From Oceanospirillales bacterium (GTDB taxonomy: Bacteria > Pseudomonadota > Gammaproteobacteria > Pseudomonadales > Balneatricaceae), in assembly GCA_018223185.1 (NCBI GenBank), contig JAAEYW010000011.1, positions 43,510-107,509 on the forward strand: a DNA stretch of 64,000 bases. The letters run 5' to 3'. Shown in pieces: positions 42,698 to 52,263 of the stretch. The translations under genes and the position numbers were made by a program. The notes under the pieces were generated by a model. It made no database searches and was not told the origin of the DNA. It was given only the letters and a program-made list of their open reading frames with translations. The first letter of the stretch is position 1, and the number at the start of each line of letters is the position of its first letter.

Positions 42698-43621
42698 TCA
42701 GGCCAGGTTTTCCAGCCACTGTGGTGATGGTGCAAAGAAAGCCTGCCCGGTAACTGCCGTGGTAAAGTTCATCAAATGATCATGGTGGCCCGAACTATCA
42801 CCCAGAACCATGCTTTCCAGTATTTTCGTATAGGGCTCAGGGGAGCGGCAGTAAGAGGCAAACATCAGGCCTTTTTGACGCAGGTTGCCGTAGGGCATAC
42901 TGTGGCGCAAAATCTCAATTGAACGCCCCTCAGAGTCTTTCAATGAGGCCCGCCGGGTATGCGCAAAAGCGGCTTTATCGGCGCTGGCATATTCACGATT
43001 ATCCTTTTTGGTCCGGCCAAGAATATCTTCCTGCTGTTTAACCGTAATCTGATTCCAGGCATTCAGATCATGCTCGTAGCGCTGGAGGTGTATATAACTG
43101 CCACCGCTAAAAGCGGGATCTTCATCCCCCACCAGCGCAACCTCTGCCCGATGCTCACCTTCAGGGTTTTCCGTACCATCGACAAAGCCGGTCAGATCTC
43201 TGCTGTCGAGATAGCGAAAGCCATGAATCTCTTCTGCCAGGGTAACATCATCACCCAGCTTTTCGGTTAACAGCACACTGGCTTCGTAGTTGAGATCATG
43301 TCGTCCGGAACGGATATGCAACAACAGATCAACCGGGGTGTGTGGCATTTTTATATCCCCGTTGCTCAAAGCGGGAAAAGCAGTGAGTTGTGCAGGCCTC
43401 TGATCCGGACTAAGCTGATCCCAGTATTCGCTGCCAATGGCAATGGTGATGTGCATATCGACATCAGGATATTGCTGTCTGAACTTCAGCTCAGTGGCGG
43501 GAATCTCGGCGAGAACCCGGCGCAGCCTGCCACTGGCCTCGCGTAAGCGGACAATATTCAGGGTAATAAACAGGGCATCAGCGTTAGCTTCGGCAATAAC
43601 ACCTGACTGAAAACGGGTCAT
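42698..43621 (-). CDS. DyP-type heme peroxidase
   Basis: GFVDGTENP motif; IEILRHSMPYGNLRQKGLMFASYCRSPEPYTKIL; start trimmed to ATG at 43621. Confidence 0.93.
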   Translation of the reverse strand: MTRFQSGVIAEANADALFITLNIVRLREASGRLRRVLAEIPATELKFRQQYPDVDMHITIAIGSEYWDQLSPDQRPAQLTAFPALSNGDIKMPHTPVDLLLHIRSGRHDLNYEASVLLTEKLGDDVTLAEEIHGFRYLDSRDLTGFVDGTENPEGEHRAEVALVGDEDPAFSGGSYIHLQRYEHDLNAWNQITVKQQEDILGRTKKDNREYASADKAAFAHTRRASLKDSEGRSIEILRHSMPYGNLRQKGLMFASYCRSPEPYTKILESMVLGDSSGHHDHLMNFTTAVTGQAFFAPSPQWLENLA

Positions 43622-43752
43622 AGCGCACTCCATATTGTGTAAAATCCTGTGCAGTAGATAAGTCGGGCAACGGCAATAAAGCTTAACGCGTATAACGACC
43701 GGATTAAACTCGTGCTTTAAGGTTTTCTGACACGATAAGAGGCGGAGTGGCG

Positions 43753-44133
43753 CTAACGGTATAAAACCTCGCAACCATATTTCAGTTCCAGCGGCAGTCG
43801 CTCTTTACGGGTCATCCCTTTTACCACCAGTCCATAAGACCGGTCGATCATCCTCTCTAACTCACCTGCGGGTATACTCCCATCGAGTACAACCGTATTC
43901 CAGTGACGCTTATTCATATGGTATCCAGGCAGAACGGCACTGAATATATCCCGCAACATCTGCGCTTCTGCAGGATCACACTTAAGATTCATTTTCGCTA
44001 TATCATTTTCAACAGAGAGTGTTGCGAACATCTTTTTGCGCACTTTCATAACAGCGATATGGGGATAAAACGGAAAATCTTCCCAGGCTTCCGGACGGCT
44101 GAGCATATAGGTACGGGCGGTCTGGTAATCCAT
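43753..44133 (-). CDS. MmcQ/YjbR family protein
   Basis: RPEAWEDFPFYPHIAVMKVRKKMFATL; YHMNKRHWNTVVLDGSIP. Confidence 0.85.
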   Translation of the reverse strand: MDYQTARTYMLSRPEAWEDFPFYPHIAVMKVRKKMFATLSVENDIAKMNLKCDPAEAQMLRDIFSAVLPGYHMNKRHWNTVVLDGSIPAGELERMIDRSYGLVVKGMTRKERLPLELKYGCEVLYR

Positions 44134-44153
44134 AAAAATCAGTATCTGATCGC

Positions 44154-44999
44154 TTATTCGCCAGTGGCTACCGGCCGCTGCGGATCACGGATCCACTCGC
44201 TCCAGGAACCCGGATAGACTTTAGAGCCTTGCAGCCCGGCATGTTCCATCGATAACATATTGTGGCAAGCGGTGACGCCGGAACCGCAATAGTGAGCAAC
44301 CTGCTGTGGCTGATAATCACCGAGTAAGCTGAGCCACTCCTGTTGTAACACCTCAGCGGGTTTAAACAACCCATCGGCGGTCAGATTTAACTGTAAAGGT
44401 CGATTCACGGCACCCGGAATATGTCCTGCTATCGGATCAATCGGCTCCTGCTCGCCACGAAAGCGTTCAGGGGTACGGGCATCGACAAGCAAACCGACTG
44501 CGGGAAAAGCGGCAACCTGCTCAAGAGGAAGCAGCATCATCGAGTCCGCCTCACCGGTCAAACTACCAGGCTGCGGTTGGGGCAACTGATCACTCACATT
44601 CAGCCCCGCAGCGATCCAGGCAGGATAGCCACCATCCAGAACCGCCACAGCCTCATGACCCAACAGGCGGAACAGCCACCAGGCGCGTGACGCCATGGCG
44701 CCCCCGCAATCGTCATAAACCACCACCTGAGTCGCATGACTCACGCCCTTTAAACGGAAAGTTTCTATAAGCTGATCAAAAACCGGTAACGGATGACGAC
44801 CACTCTGAGGCGTTATCGGAGATGAAAGGTCATGATCGAGATTGAGATAGCCCGCTCCCGGAATGTGCCCTTCCCGATAAATCCCCGGTCCCTGTTCAAC
44901 TGACGTCAGGTAGAAACGACAGTCCAGTACGACCACTGCTGATTCATCGGCCTTTAGCAACGAGTCCAGTTCTGTAACTGAAATCAGAGTTGTAAACAT
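44154..44999 (-). CDS. sseA: Thiosulfate/3-mercaptopyruvate sulfurtransferase
   Basis: Two rhodanese domains; active site HYCGSGVTACHNMLSMEHAGL. Confidence 0.9.
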   Translation of the reverse strand: MFTTLISVTELDSLLKADESAVVVLDCRFYLTSVEQGPGIYREGHIPGAGYLNLDHDLSSPITPQSGRHPLPVFDQLIETFRLKGVSHATQVVVYDDCGGAMASRAWWLFRLLGHEAVAVLDGGYPAWIAAGLNVSDQLPQPQPGSLTGEADSMMLLPLEQVAAFPAVGLLVDARTPERFRGEQEPIDPIAGHIPGAVNRPLQLNLTADGLFKPAEVLQQEWLSLLGDYQPQQVAHYCGSGVTACHNMLSMEHAGLQGSKVYPGSWSEWIRDPQRPVATGE

Positions 45000-45045
45000 C
45001 TGCCGTTCTCCCTAAGTAGTTTTGTCAGAGCAAGAGCCGTCAGAA

Positions 45046-46329
45046 TTAACCTAAAAACTCAGCCAGTTCTTCGCGTAAAAGATCCAGTTCATTCTGAGCT
45101 TTCTGCTTCGCTTTTTTCTTCAGAGTCTCAACTTCACTCTCTTTCTCAGCGATCAGCTGCTGCGCTTCAGAAGACTTATCAGCGGCATTGTTAACCCGGT
45201 CGAGCATCGGCTTAAGCTGCATCAGAATCGCCCGACGACGGCCCTCTTCTGCCCGGGCAATCTGTTCAGCAGACTGCTCCTTCTCTTTTTTCTCTTCAGT
45301 CTGAACAGCGGAACTGCCCTGCCAGGTCAGAGGACGGATACCGACGGCATTGCGAATTTGTTCCAGAAAAGGAGCCGCATAGCTACGGGCTTTATCTGCT
45401 CCCTTATGCAGTTGCTGCTCAACATAAGCCAGATCATGCATCAGATGGTTATACTCTTCGCGGGGCTTAGTCAGATAGCTGTCAAGAAACTCGAATAACT
45501 CTTTCTTCGCATCTCCCCAACCAATACCGTTTTCAAACTTTGTCCGCATCTGAGCCTGCTCTGTGGCTGTAGCGAAGTTAGCATAAAGCTGGAATATCGT
45601 GCTGCTGTCCGCATCTTTTGGCTCACCCGGCTCCAGGGTATCGGTTTTGATCTGCTTAATCAGCTTATACAGCTCATCAGAAGAGCTGAACAGCGGAATA
45701 GTATTATCATAACTCTTCGACATCTTCCGGCCATCCAGCCCGGGAATCAGCTGGGTCTGTTCATCCACCTGAGCTTCGGGCAGATTAAACAGCGGACTGT
45801 AGGTATGATTAAAACGGCCGGCAATATCGCGGGCCATCTCGATATGCTGAATCTGGTCTTTACCAACAGGGATAATGTCGGCATTAAACATCAGAATATC
45901 GGCGGCCATCAGAATCGGATAGCTGAACAGCCCCATGGTGATGTCATCATCATCCTGACGTCCCGTTTCACGGTTAACATCTACAGATGCCTTGTAAGCA
46001 TGGGAACGGTTCATCAGACCTTTGGAGGTCATACAGGTGAGAATCCAGGTCAGCTCAGTAATTTCAGGCACATCAGTCTGACGGTAGAAAGTCGCCTTAT
46101 CGGTATCCAGCCCCAGTGCCAGCCAGGTTGCCGCAATCTCGCGGGTTGAACGGGCCACCCGGTCAGGATCATGGCATTTAATCAGGGCGTGGTAATCAGC
46201 AAGAAAGAAGTAACTGTTATTATTACTGTTGAGACTTGCCTCAATCGCGGGCTTAATTGCGCCCAGATAGTTACCAATATGTGGGGTACCGGTCGTTGTA
46301 ATACCGGTCAGAACGGTCTGCTTGGTCAT
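45046..46329 (-). CDS. trpS: Tryptophanyl-tRNA synthetase with charged C-terminal extension
   Basis: GTPHIGNYLGAI (HIGH-like) and GRKMSKSYDN; about 80-aa E/K/A/Q-rich tail. Confidence 0.95.
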   Translation of the reverse strand: MTKQTVLTGITTTGTPHIGNYLGAIKPAIEASLNSNNNSYFFLADYHALIKCHDPDRVARSTREIAATWLALGLDTDKATFYRQTDVPEITELTWILTCMTSKGLMNRSHAYKASVDVNRETGRQDDDDITMGLFSYPILMAADILMFNADIIPVGKDQIQHIEMARDIAGRFNHTYSPLFNLPEAQVDEQTQLIPGLDGRKMSKSYDNTIPLFSSSDELYKLIKQIKTDTLEPGEPKDADSSTIFQLYANFATATEQAQMRTKFENGIGWGDAKKELFEFLDSYLTKPREEYNHLMHDLAYVEQQLHKGADKARSYAAPFLEQIRNAVGIRPLTWQGSSAVQTEEKKEKEQSAEQIARAEEGRRRAILMQLKPMLDRVNNAADKSSEAQQLIAEKESEVETLKKKAKQKAQNELDLLREELAEFLG

Positions 46330-46485
46330 CTGATTATCTTTTTACTGAAAGCTAACGAAAATTGCGCTCTATAATACAAGAAAAATAAGTCGCTGGCCTG
46401 CGTAATCACCGTTGAAATGACGACAAGGGTTTTTTCAGACGGTGATCAGTGGTACAAATAGCCATCTCTTATGTAAGGAATCACT

Positions 46486-46788
46486 ATGTCACCGCTTATC
46501 CCCTCTTTTATTGTGCTGGGCTCATTGCTGATAACACTGGTTATCATGATACGACGTGCACCTGACCGGAAACCCGCAACAATCGTCAACACTGTCATTA
46601 TGAGCGCACTCTGCTTTATCGGGGGTATGCTGATCTCTGCCATGTATACCCGCGCGGTAGGCAACGAAAACTCAAACCCGTTCATCATAGCGGTTCTGGT
46701 CGCTATCGGCACGTTTGGCGCACTCGCGATCTATATCAAGCTGGATGATAAACAGAAACAGGTGCGGCAGCAGGGTAGCAACGACTGA
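46486..46788 (+). CDS. Hypothetical small membrane protein
   Basis: 100 aa, three hydrophobic segments. Confidence 0.6.
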   Translation: MSPLIPSFIVLGSLLITLVIMIRRAPDRKPATIVNTVIMSALCFIGGMLISAMYTRAVGNENSNPFIIAVLVAIGTFGALAIYIKLDDKQKQVRQQGSND

Positions 46789-46902
46789 GCGTCAGTCATA
46801 TCGACCCGGTCACGTGCACCAGAAGCACTGACCGATAACGCTTTGACAAAGCAGCTATCCTGACCAAGACTTAATGAGCAAGTTTTTTCTATGGAGGCCG
46901 CG

Positions 46903-47136
46903 ATGGACAGATCAGCACATACGATGAACGCCCTGTTTGAGCAGCTGGGCATGCCCGGCGATGATGCTTATATCGATCAGTTTATCCGCACCCACACTCT
47001 GTTTAGTCAGGAGGTTAAGCTGTCTGAAGCAACATTCTGGACAGAGAGCCAGGCAAATTTTATCCGAGAGTGCCTGGAGACAGATTCCGACTGGTGCGAA
47101 GTGGTCGATGATCTGAATACACGACTTCATTCCTGA
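46903..47136 (+). CDS. DUF2789 family protein
   Basis: MNALFEQLGMPGDDAYIDQFIRTHTLFSQEVKLSEATFWTESQANFIRE. Confidence 0.8.
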   Translation: MDRSAHTMNALFEQLGMPGDDAYIDQFIRTHTLFSQEVKLSEATFWTESQANFIRECLETDSDWCEVVDDLNTRLHS

Positions 47137-47164
47137 CTATCAGGCTAATAGAGATAACTAATCG

Positions 47165-47194
47165 GGCCAGCCCTTTCCAGGGCCGGCCTTTTTA
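47165..47194 (+). terminator. Terminator after the DUF2789 gene
   Basis: ggccagccctttccagggccggccttttt. Confidence 0.8.
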
Positions 47195-47236
47195 GTTTAG
47201 GATCAGAGCATTATCAGAAAACGACACTCAAACACT

Positions 47237-48010
47237 ATGCTATTGGTTATCTCCCCTGCAAAAAACCTCGATTACGATACGCCAGCCACAACCGGGCGCT
47301 ATACACTGCCGCAACACCTGGATCATTCCGATGAACTGATTCAGCAGTTACGCAACTACTCAGTTCAGGACATTGCTGAACTGATGAAGCTCAGTGATAA
47401 ACTGTCAGCCCTTAACGTTGCCCGTTACGAGAGCTGGTCCCAGCCATTTACAGAAGAGAATGCCAAACAGGCGGTTCTGGCATTTAATGGTGACGTGTAT
47501 AGTGGACTGAACGCTGGAGATTTCAGCGAAGCGGAGCTGGATTTCACCCAGCAGCACCTGCGCATTCTATCTGGCCTCTATGGCGTTCTCAAACCTCTGG
47601 ACCTGATGCAGCCTTACCGACTGGAGATGGGAACCAGGCTAACTAACCCGCGGGGTAAGGACCTCTATGCATTCTGGGGCAACATTGTCACTGAGGACCT
47701 GAACCAGACACTGGCGAACGGTAATGATCCGGTTTTGGTAAACCTCGCCTCCAATGAATATTTCAAGTCTGTTAAGCCCAAAGAGCTGAACGGCCGAATC
47801 ATCACCCCGGTGTTTAAAGACTGGAAAAATGGTCAGTACAAGATCATCAGTTTCTTTGCCAAAAAAGCCCGGGGGCTGATGTGCCGCTATGCGATCAAAA
47901 ACCAGATCACCGATGCAGAGCAGCTAAAGAACTTCGATCTGGCCGGTTATCAGTATGATGACAGTCTGTCGAAAGGTGATACCTGGGTGTTTACCCGCAA
48001 GGAAAGCTAA
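47237..48010 (+). CDS. yaaA: Peroxide stress protein YaaA
   Basis: [50 protein letters not shown]. Confidence 0.96.
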   Translation: MLLVISPAKNLDYDTPATTGRYTLPQHLDHSDELIQQLRNYSVQDIAELMKLSDKLSALNVARYESWSQPFTEENAKQAVLAFNGDVYSGLNAGDFSEAELDFTQQHLRILSGLYGVLKPLDLMQPYRLEMGTRLTNPRGKDLYAFWGNIVTEDLNQTLANGNDPVLVNLASNEYFKSVKPKELNGRIITPVFKDWKNGQYKIISFFAKKARGLMCRYAIKNQITDAEQLKNFDLAGYQYDDSLSKGDTWVFTRKES

Positions 48011-48024
48011 CCCTTTAAAAACAT

Positions 48025-48053
48025 AAAAAAAAACGCACTATGTGCGTTTTTTT
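48025..48053. terminator. Bidirectional terminator between yaaA and the Tim44-like gene
   Basis: aaaaaaaaacgcactatgtgcgttttttt. Confidence 0.85.
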
Positions 48054-48084
48054 ATCTCTGTAAAACAGCGAACGAACAACTCAA

Positions 48085-48966
48085 TCAGGGTTGCTGAATA
48101 CCGACAATAATCCAGTTGGCATCCGCGCCATTCATATCCCGGCGCAGGTGCCAGATCTCACTAAACTCGGTAGTCTGATCGCTATCCTCTTTCAGCCAGC
48201 CGTAGAAATTAATTGATGCGATAACATGGTCATCGTTATCAATAAAATTAGCCATCTCCGCCATCACTGAAACCACTTCTGTTTTCTGATCAGCAGGCTG
48301 CTTTGCCCGCTCCTGCTTCAGAGCATCCAGTACTTCATCAGAGGTATAGGTTGCAATATCGTCCCAGTCACTGTTATCCCAGGCATTCTGCAGATGACTG
48401 AAATGACCTTTGGCCCCGTCCAGAAAAGCCTGTTCATTGAACCATTGCGGCAATTGCAACGCTTCGGAACCAAGATTAAAGCCAGCCCCGGTCGCAGGGG
48501 AAATATCCTGATAAGGGGCGGCGTCTGCCTGCTCACGATTCTGAGCTGCAGTCACGGGCTCCTGTTCCTGTTCCCGCTGATGTCCGGCATATTGCCTCTG
48601 AGGAGCGCCTTTAATAGCAGAGAAAATTTTCACTGCGGCAAAAATCAACAACCCTATCAACAAGATATCCATAAACTGAATACCTTCGAAGGCACCGCCA
48701 AAAAACAGAGCTCCCAGCATACCGCCAGCCAGAAGGCCACCCATCAGACCACCAAAGCCGCTACGACGAGGCTGAGCGGCAGTACTGGTTGAACCAGCAG
48801 TTGGCGCTGCTTTCTGCTGTGTCGGCGCCGCTGGCTGAACTTTCTTGGGGGTTGAATACGATTTTCCAAAACTGAATCCACCACCAAGACGTTTAGCTTC
48901 AGCATCAGGTATGACCAGACCAAAACTGACAATCAGTGTAAACAGTGAGACCAACAGGGTACGCAT
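48085..48966 (-). CDS. Tim44-like domain protein with signal peptide and TM
   Basis: AKRLGGGFSFGKS; GGLMGGLLAGGMLGALFFGGAFEGIQFMDILLIGLLIFAAVKIF; Tim44-like C-terminus. Confidence 0.85.
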   Translation of the reverse strand: MRTLLVSLFTLIVSFGLVIPDAEAKRLGGGFSFGKSYSTPKKVQPAAPTQQKAAPTAGSTSTAAQPRRSGFGGLMGGLLAGGMLGALFFGGAFEGIQFMDILLIGLLIFAAVKIFSAIKGAPQRQYAGHQREQEQEPVTAAQNREQADAAPYQDISPATGAGFNLGSEALQLPQWFNEQAFLDGAKGHFSHLQNAWDNSDWDDIATYTSDEVLDALKQERAKQPADQKTEVVSVMAEMANFIDNDDHVIASINFYGWLKEDSDQTTEFSEIWHLRRDMNGADANWIIVGIQQP

Positions 48967-49010
48967 AGAAACTCCTTTACTGTATTTAAGACATTCAGCG
49001 GCACAGATAA

Positions 49011-49910
49011 TTATGCTGATGACTTTTTATCATTATGCTTGCGACCGGCAATGATCGCCAGATAGATGCCGCTGAATATTAGCCCCATCCCTATAAAATG
49101 GAAAGGTTCCACGGCTTCATTGAGAAAGATAACTGACAGAATCAGGCCAAACAGCGGCATCAGATGAATAAACAGCCCGGCCTTAGCGGGTCCCAGCTCT
49201 GCAACACCCCGGTTCCAGAAAATGTAGGAAAGAATCGACGGACAGATGGCCATGTAAATGATCGCTGAAAGTGTCTGCGGGCTCCACTGCGGACGCGCAC
49301 CGGCAAGATATTCCCACAGCATAAAAGGAAACAGCACCACCACCCCGATCACCACAGTGATACCAAAAAAAGTGAAACCATCCAGTTCCACAGGTTTCAG
49401 TCGTAACATCACCGAATAGGCAGACCAGCTTAACACTGCCGCTAAAATCCACAGGTCCCCGGTATTAAATGACAGGGTCATCAAAATTTCAGGATCACCC
49501 TTGGCCACCAGCATCAGTACCCCGGCAAGGGAGATAAAAACGCCAAACCATTGCCGGCGAACCACGGATTCACCCAGAAACACAGAAGTAAACACCAGAA
49601 TGATAATAGGCACCGCTGACTGCATCAGCGTGGCATTGGTGGCCTGGGTCGTCTGGACACCGAGATAGATAAAGGAGTTAAAACAAACCACACTCAGCAC
49701 TGACAGCACCACTAAAACAGGCAAGTGTTGCCGGATCAGTGGCCATCTGCGCAGAATACGCGGCAGTACAAATGGCAGAATAATCAGCAATGCCAGGCCC
49801 CAGCGCATAAATGACATGGTAAGGGGCGGAAACTCAGCATGGATGCCCCGGGCAGTAACAAAGTTACCTGCCCAGAACAGTACAGTCAGGATCAGCAGAA
49901 AATATGGCAT
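49011..49910 (-). CDS. DMT/EamA family transporter
   Basis: Ten hydrophobic segments; FWAGNFVTARGIHAEFPPLTMSFMRW. Confidence 0.9.
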   Translation of the reverse strand: MPYFLLILTVLFWAGNFVTARGIHAEFPPLTMSFMRWGLALLIILPFVLPRILRRWPLIRQHLPVLVVLSVLSVVCFNSFIYLGVQTTQATNATLMQSAVPIIILVFTSVFLGESVVRRQWFGVFISLAGVLMLVAKGDPEILMTLSFNTGDLWILAAVLSWSAYSVMLRLKPVELDGFTFFGITVVIGVVVLFPFMLWEYLAGARPQWSPQTLSAIIYMAICPSILSYIFWNRGVAELGPAKAGLFIHLMPLFGLILSVIFLNEAVEPFHFIGMGLIFSGIYLAIIAGRKHNDKKSSA

Positions 49911-51598
49911 CAGATTCGTTTCAACAATTTGGCCAGCAGATTATGACTCGGCTCTTCGCCGGTCTGAAGATAGAACAGAATATTGTAATTATTGATACTC
50001 CAGCTCATCTGATTGCTGGCTTCAGCCAGACCACAGAAGAGTATCTCATCCCCCTCTTGCAGCACCGTTAACTCACCCGGTAACAGTTTCAGGTCGCCAT
50101 TACGCCGGAACATCAATGGAAAACAGGGTAACTGATCCTTACGATGACGCGGGTCTTTCATGAGGTTACTTAACTTTACTTCAACTCCTTCAGCCGCTAT
50201 CGCGGTGATCGCCGGAGTCGTGACCGGACTCACGCTGATCGACCAGCTATCCAGCTCTCTGTCAGAAGCGATACTACTCATCCGGTTGAGGAGGGTATGC
50301 GCCCAGACATCATCCTGCAACTGCATCTGTTCGATAAAGACCGGTAGTAACGGGGTTTTGAGCTTAGCCAGAATCCGGTTGGCGATGATCTTGCCGGGTT
50401 CCATGATGAAGTCTGCCTTAGAGTTTTCATACACCAGCGTATTAGTACTGAGATTCTGACGCACCACCGTTACCAGCTTTGGATTCAACTCTTTAGCGGT
50501 CATGATAATCGACAGGTTATCAGCATCGTTATCGGTACCTGCGACAATACCTACCGCGTCCCTGACACCGGCGATCTCCAGCGTTTCCGCCTCAGTACCC
50601 AAACCGATCACTGTATTGCTATAACCTTTCAGTTGACCCTGCTCATCATCCAGTAAAATAAGCTCCACTTCATGCTTAGCAAACTCACGGTGTAATGCCT
50701 TACCGAATCGGCCCAGACCACAAATAATCCAGCGACCGCTGGTTTTCTTATAAGCACTGGACAGTGGACGATGAAATGGATTAACCAGCCAGTCATATAC
50801 CAGATGCGTATAGGGTGCATGCGCCGCCAAAGAGAGATATTCAGCATAGTCTTTGAACGGATCAACAATATAGTCGGTACCAAAAGAAGCCAGGTTCCGG
50901 GAATTGATTTCAGACTCGGTCCGGCTCACTACGAGTCTGTCCGGTGCCAACAGTTTACTGGCGATTGAGATAGAGAGATTAACGTTATCGTCATTGGTCA
51001 GAGCCAGCACGCCGATACAGCCGGGATGTTGTAACCCCGCATCATCGAGTACTTCAGGCAGCGAGGCATCGGCACACAGGCCGGGTACGCGCAGCACTAA
51101 TCCGTCGACTTCCAGCTCATCGATCCGTTTCTGATCGATATCGATCACCACCGAACGGACTCCCCGATTGCAGAGTTTTTCTATAATGGCACTGCCGGTA
51201 ATGCCATAACCACAGATCAGATAGAACGGTTCATTAAAGTTTCTGACCTCTTTAGCAAACGCACGCCGTCGGAGCATCCGGCCAAACATCGGCTCCTGAA
51301 ACAGCGCCAACAGTGAACCGATACCGTACAACCACGCAATCACTGTGCCGTAGATCGACACCAGTGTCCAGGCCCGCTGAGCCGGGGTAAAGGCATAGGG
51401 GATCTCACCAAAACCAATAGTCGACCCCATAAAACTGACAAAATAGATCGCATGGAAAAAATCCATCTGCCAGACGTTCCCCTGATCATCCTGTCCGGGA
51501 ATCATGACAAACCCCAGGGTTGCCAGCGAGTAGATAACGATCAGGGTGATCAATGGATGTCGCAGGCGCCGCAACATCACATAAAATATATCGTTCAT
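49910..51598 (-). CDS. Potassium channel-like protein with two TrkA-N/RCK modules
   Basis: Pore-loop-like FVSFMGSTIGFGEIPY; LICGYGITGSAIIEKL and IICGLGRFGKALHREF NAD-binding motifs. Confidence 0.88.
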   Translation of the reverse strand: MNDIFYVMLRRLRHPLITLIVIYSLATLGFVMIPGQDDQGNVWQMDFFHAIYFVSFMGSTIGFGEIPYAFTPAQRAWTLVSIYGTVIAWLYGIGSLLALFQEPMFGRMLRRRAFAKEVRNFNEPFYLICGYGITGSAIIEKLCNRGVRSVVIDIDQKRIDELEVDGLVLRVPGLCADASLPEVLDDAGLQHPGCIGVLALTNDDNVNLSISIASKLLAPDRLVVSRTESEINSRNLASFGTDYIVDPFKDYAEYLSLAAHAPYTHLVYDWLVNPFHRPLSSAYKKTSGRWIICGLGRFGKALHREFAKHEVELILLDDEQGQLKGYSNTVIGLGTEAETLEIAGVRDAVGIVAGTDNDADNLSIIMTAKELNPKLVTVVRQNLSTNTLVYENSKADFIMEPGKIIANRILAKLKTPLLPVFIEQMQLQDDVWAHTLLNRMSSIASDRELDSWSISVSPVTTPAITAIAAEGVEVKLSNLMKDPRHRKDQLPCFPLMFRRNGDLKLLPGELTVLQEGDEILFCGLAEASNQMSWSINNYNILFYLQTGEEPSHNLLAKLLKRI

Positions 51599-51610
51599 AG
51601 AGAAGTGCTC

Positions 51611-51994
51611 TTAACGACGCACAACGATCGTCTCGACCATCAACAGTATCACCGACACAATATTCGCCAGCAATGCCCCCCCTGACATTGATATCACACT
51701 GCTGAACATCTCAGTGGTTACACCAGAATCGGACAACTGAGCACCATATCCCCAGATCATGGCTGCAATCACCAGCTGGAGATCGGCCACCAGACTGGTG
51801 GCCATCATCAGCGCACCAAGATGCGTCCGGTCACCAAACTTGAGAACGGTACAGATCATGCTCACCACAATTGCGGCAAAAAACTCATAGACATTGTGGT
51901 GCGCAGGATCATCTATCTCGCCGATGAAGAAACCAAAGTTCATAGTTAAAGCCAGCACAATAAAGAAAGCGTAAATCACCTTTTCGCGATTCAT
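51611..51994 (-). CDS. DUF6394-like integral membrane protein
   Basis: 127-aa multi-TM protein adjacent to the channel gene; start trimmed to ATG at 51994. Confidence 0.6.
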   Translation of the reverse strand: MNREKVIYAFFIVLALTMNFGFFIGEIDDPAHHNVYEFFAAIVVSMICTVLKFGDRTHLGALMMATSLVADLQLVIAAMIWGYGAQLSDSGVTTEMFSSVISMSGGALLANIVSVILLMVETIVVRR

Positions 51995-52263
51995 AGATCC
52001 CATCCCACCAGATAAAAAATAGTTATAACAACAAAAGCTTACTGCAACTGATTGTAAAGCATACAAGAATAATAAAGAAACTACCGAACTGAAGTTAAGG
52101 CTGTCTGTCTAACCTCTTTCTAATAACCAGAAAGAAGCTTGTCATACAAAAACAGTTGAACAAAAAATAGACAATTAAGATTGTACCGGCTAATCTTAAA
52201 CACTTGTGCTCTATTTTTAGGGCCGCTGTGATTGAAAACGCCATAACGTCGAGGCTCGTGTGA

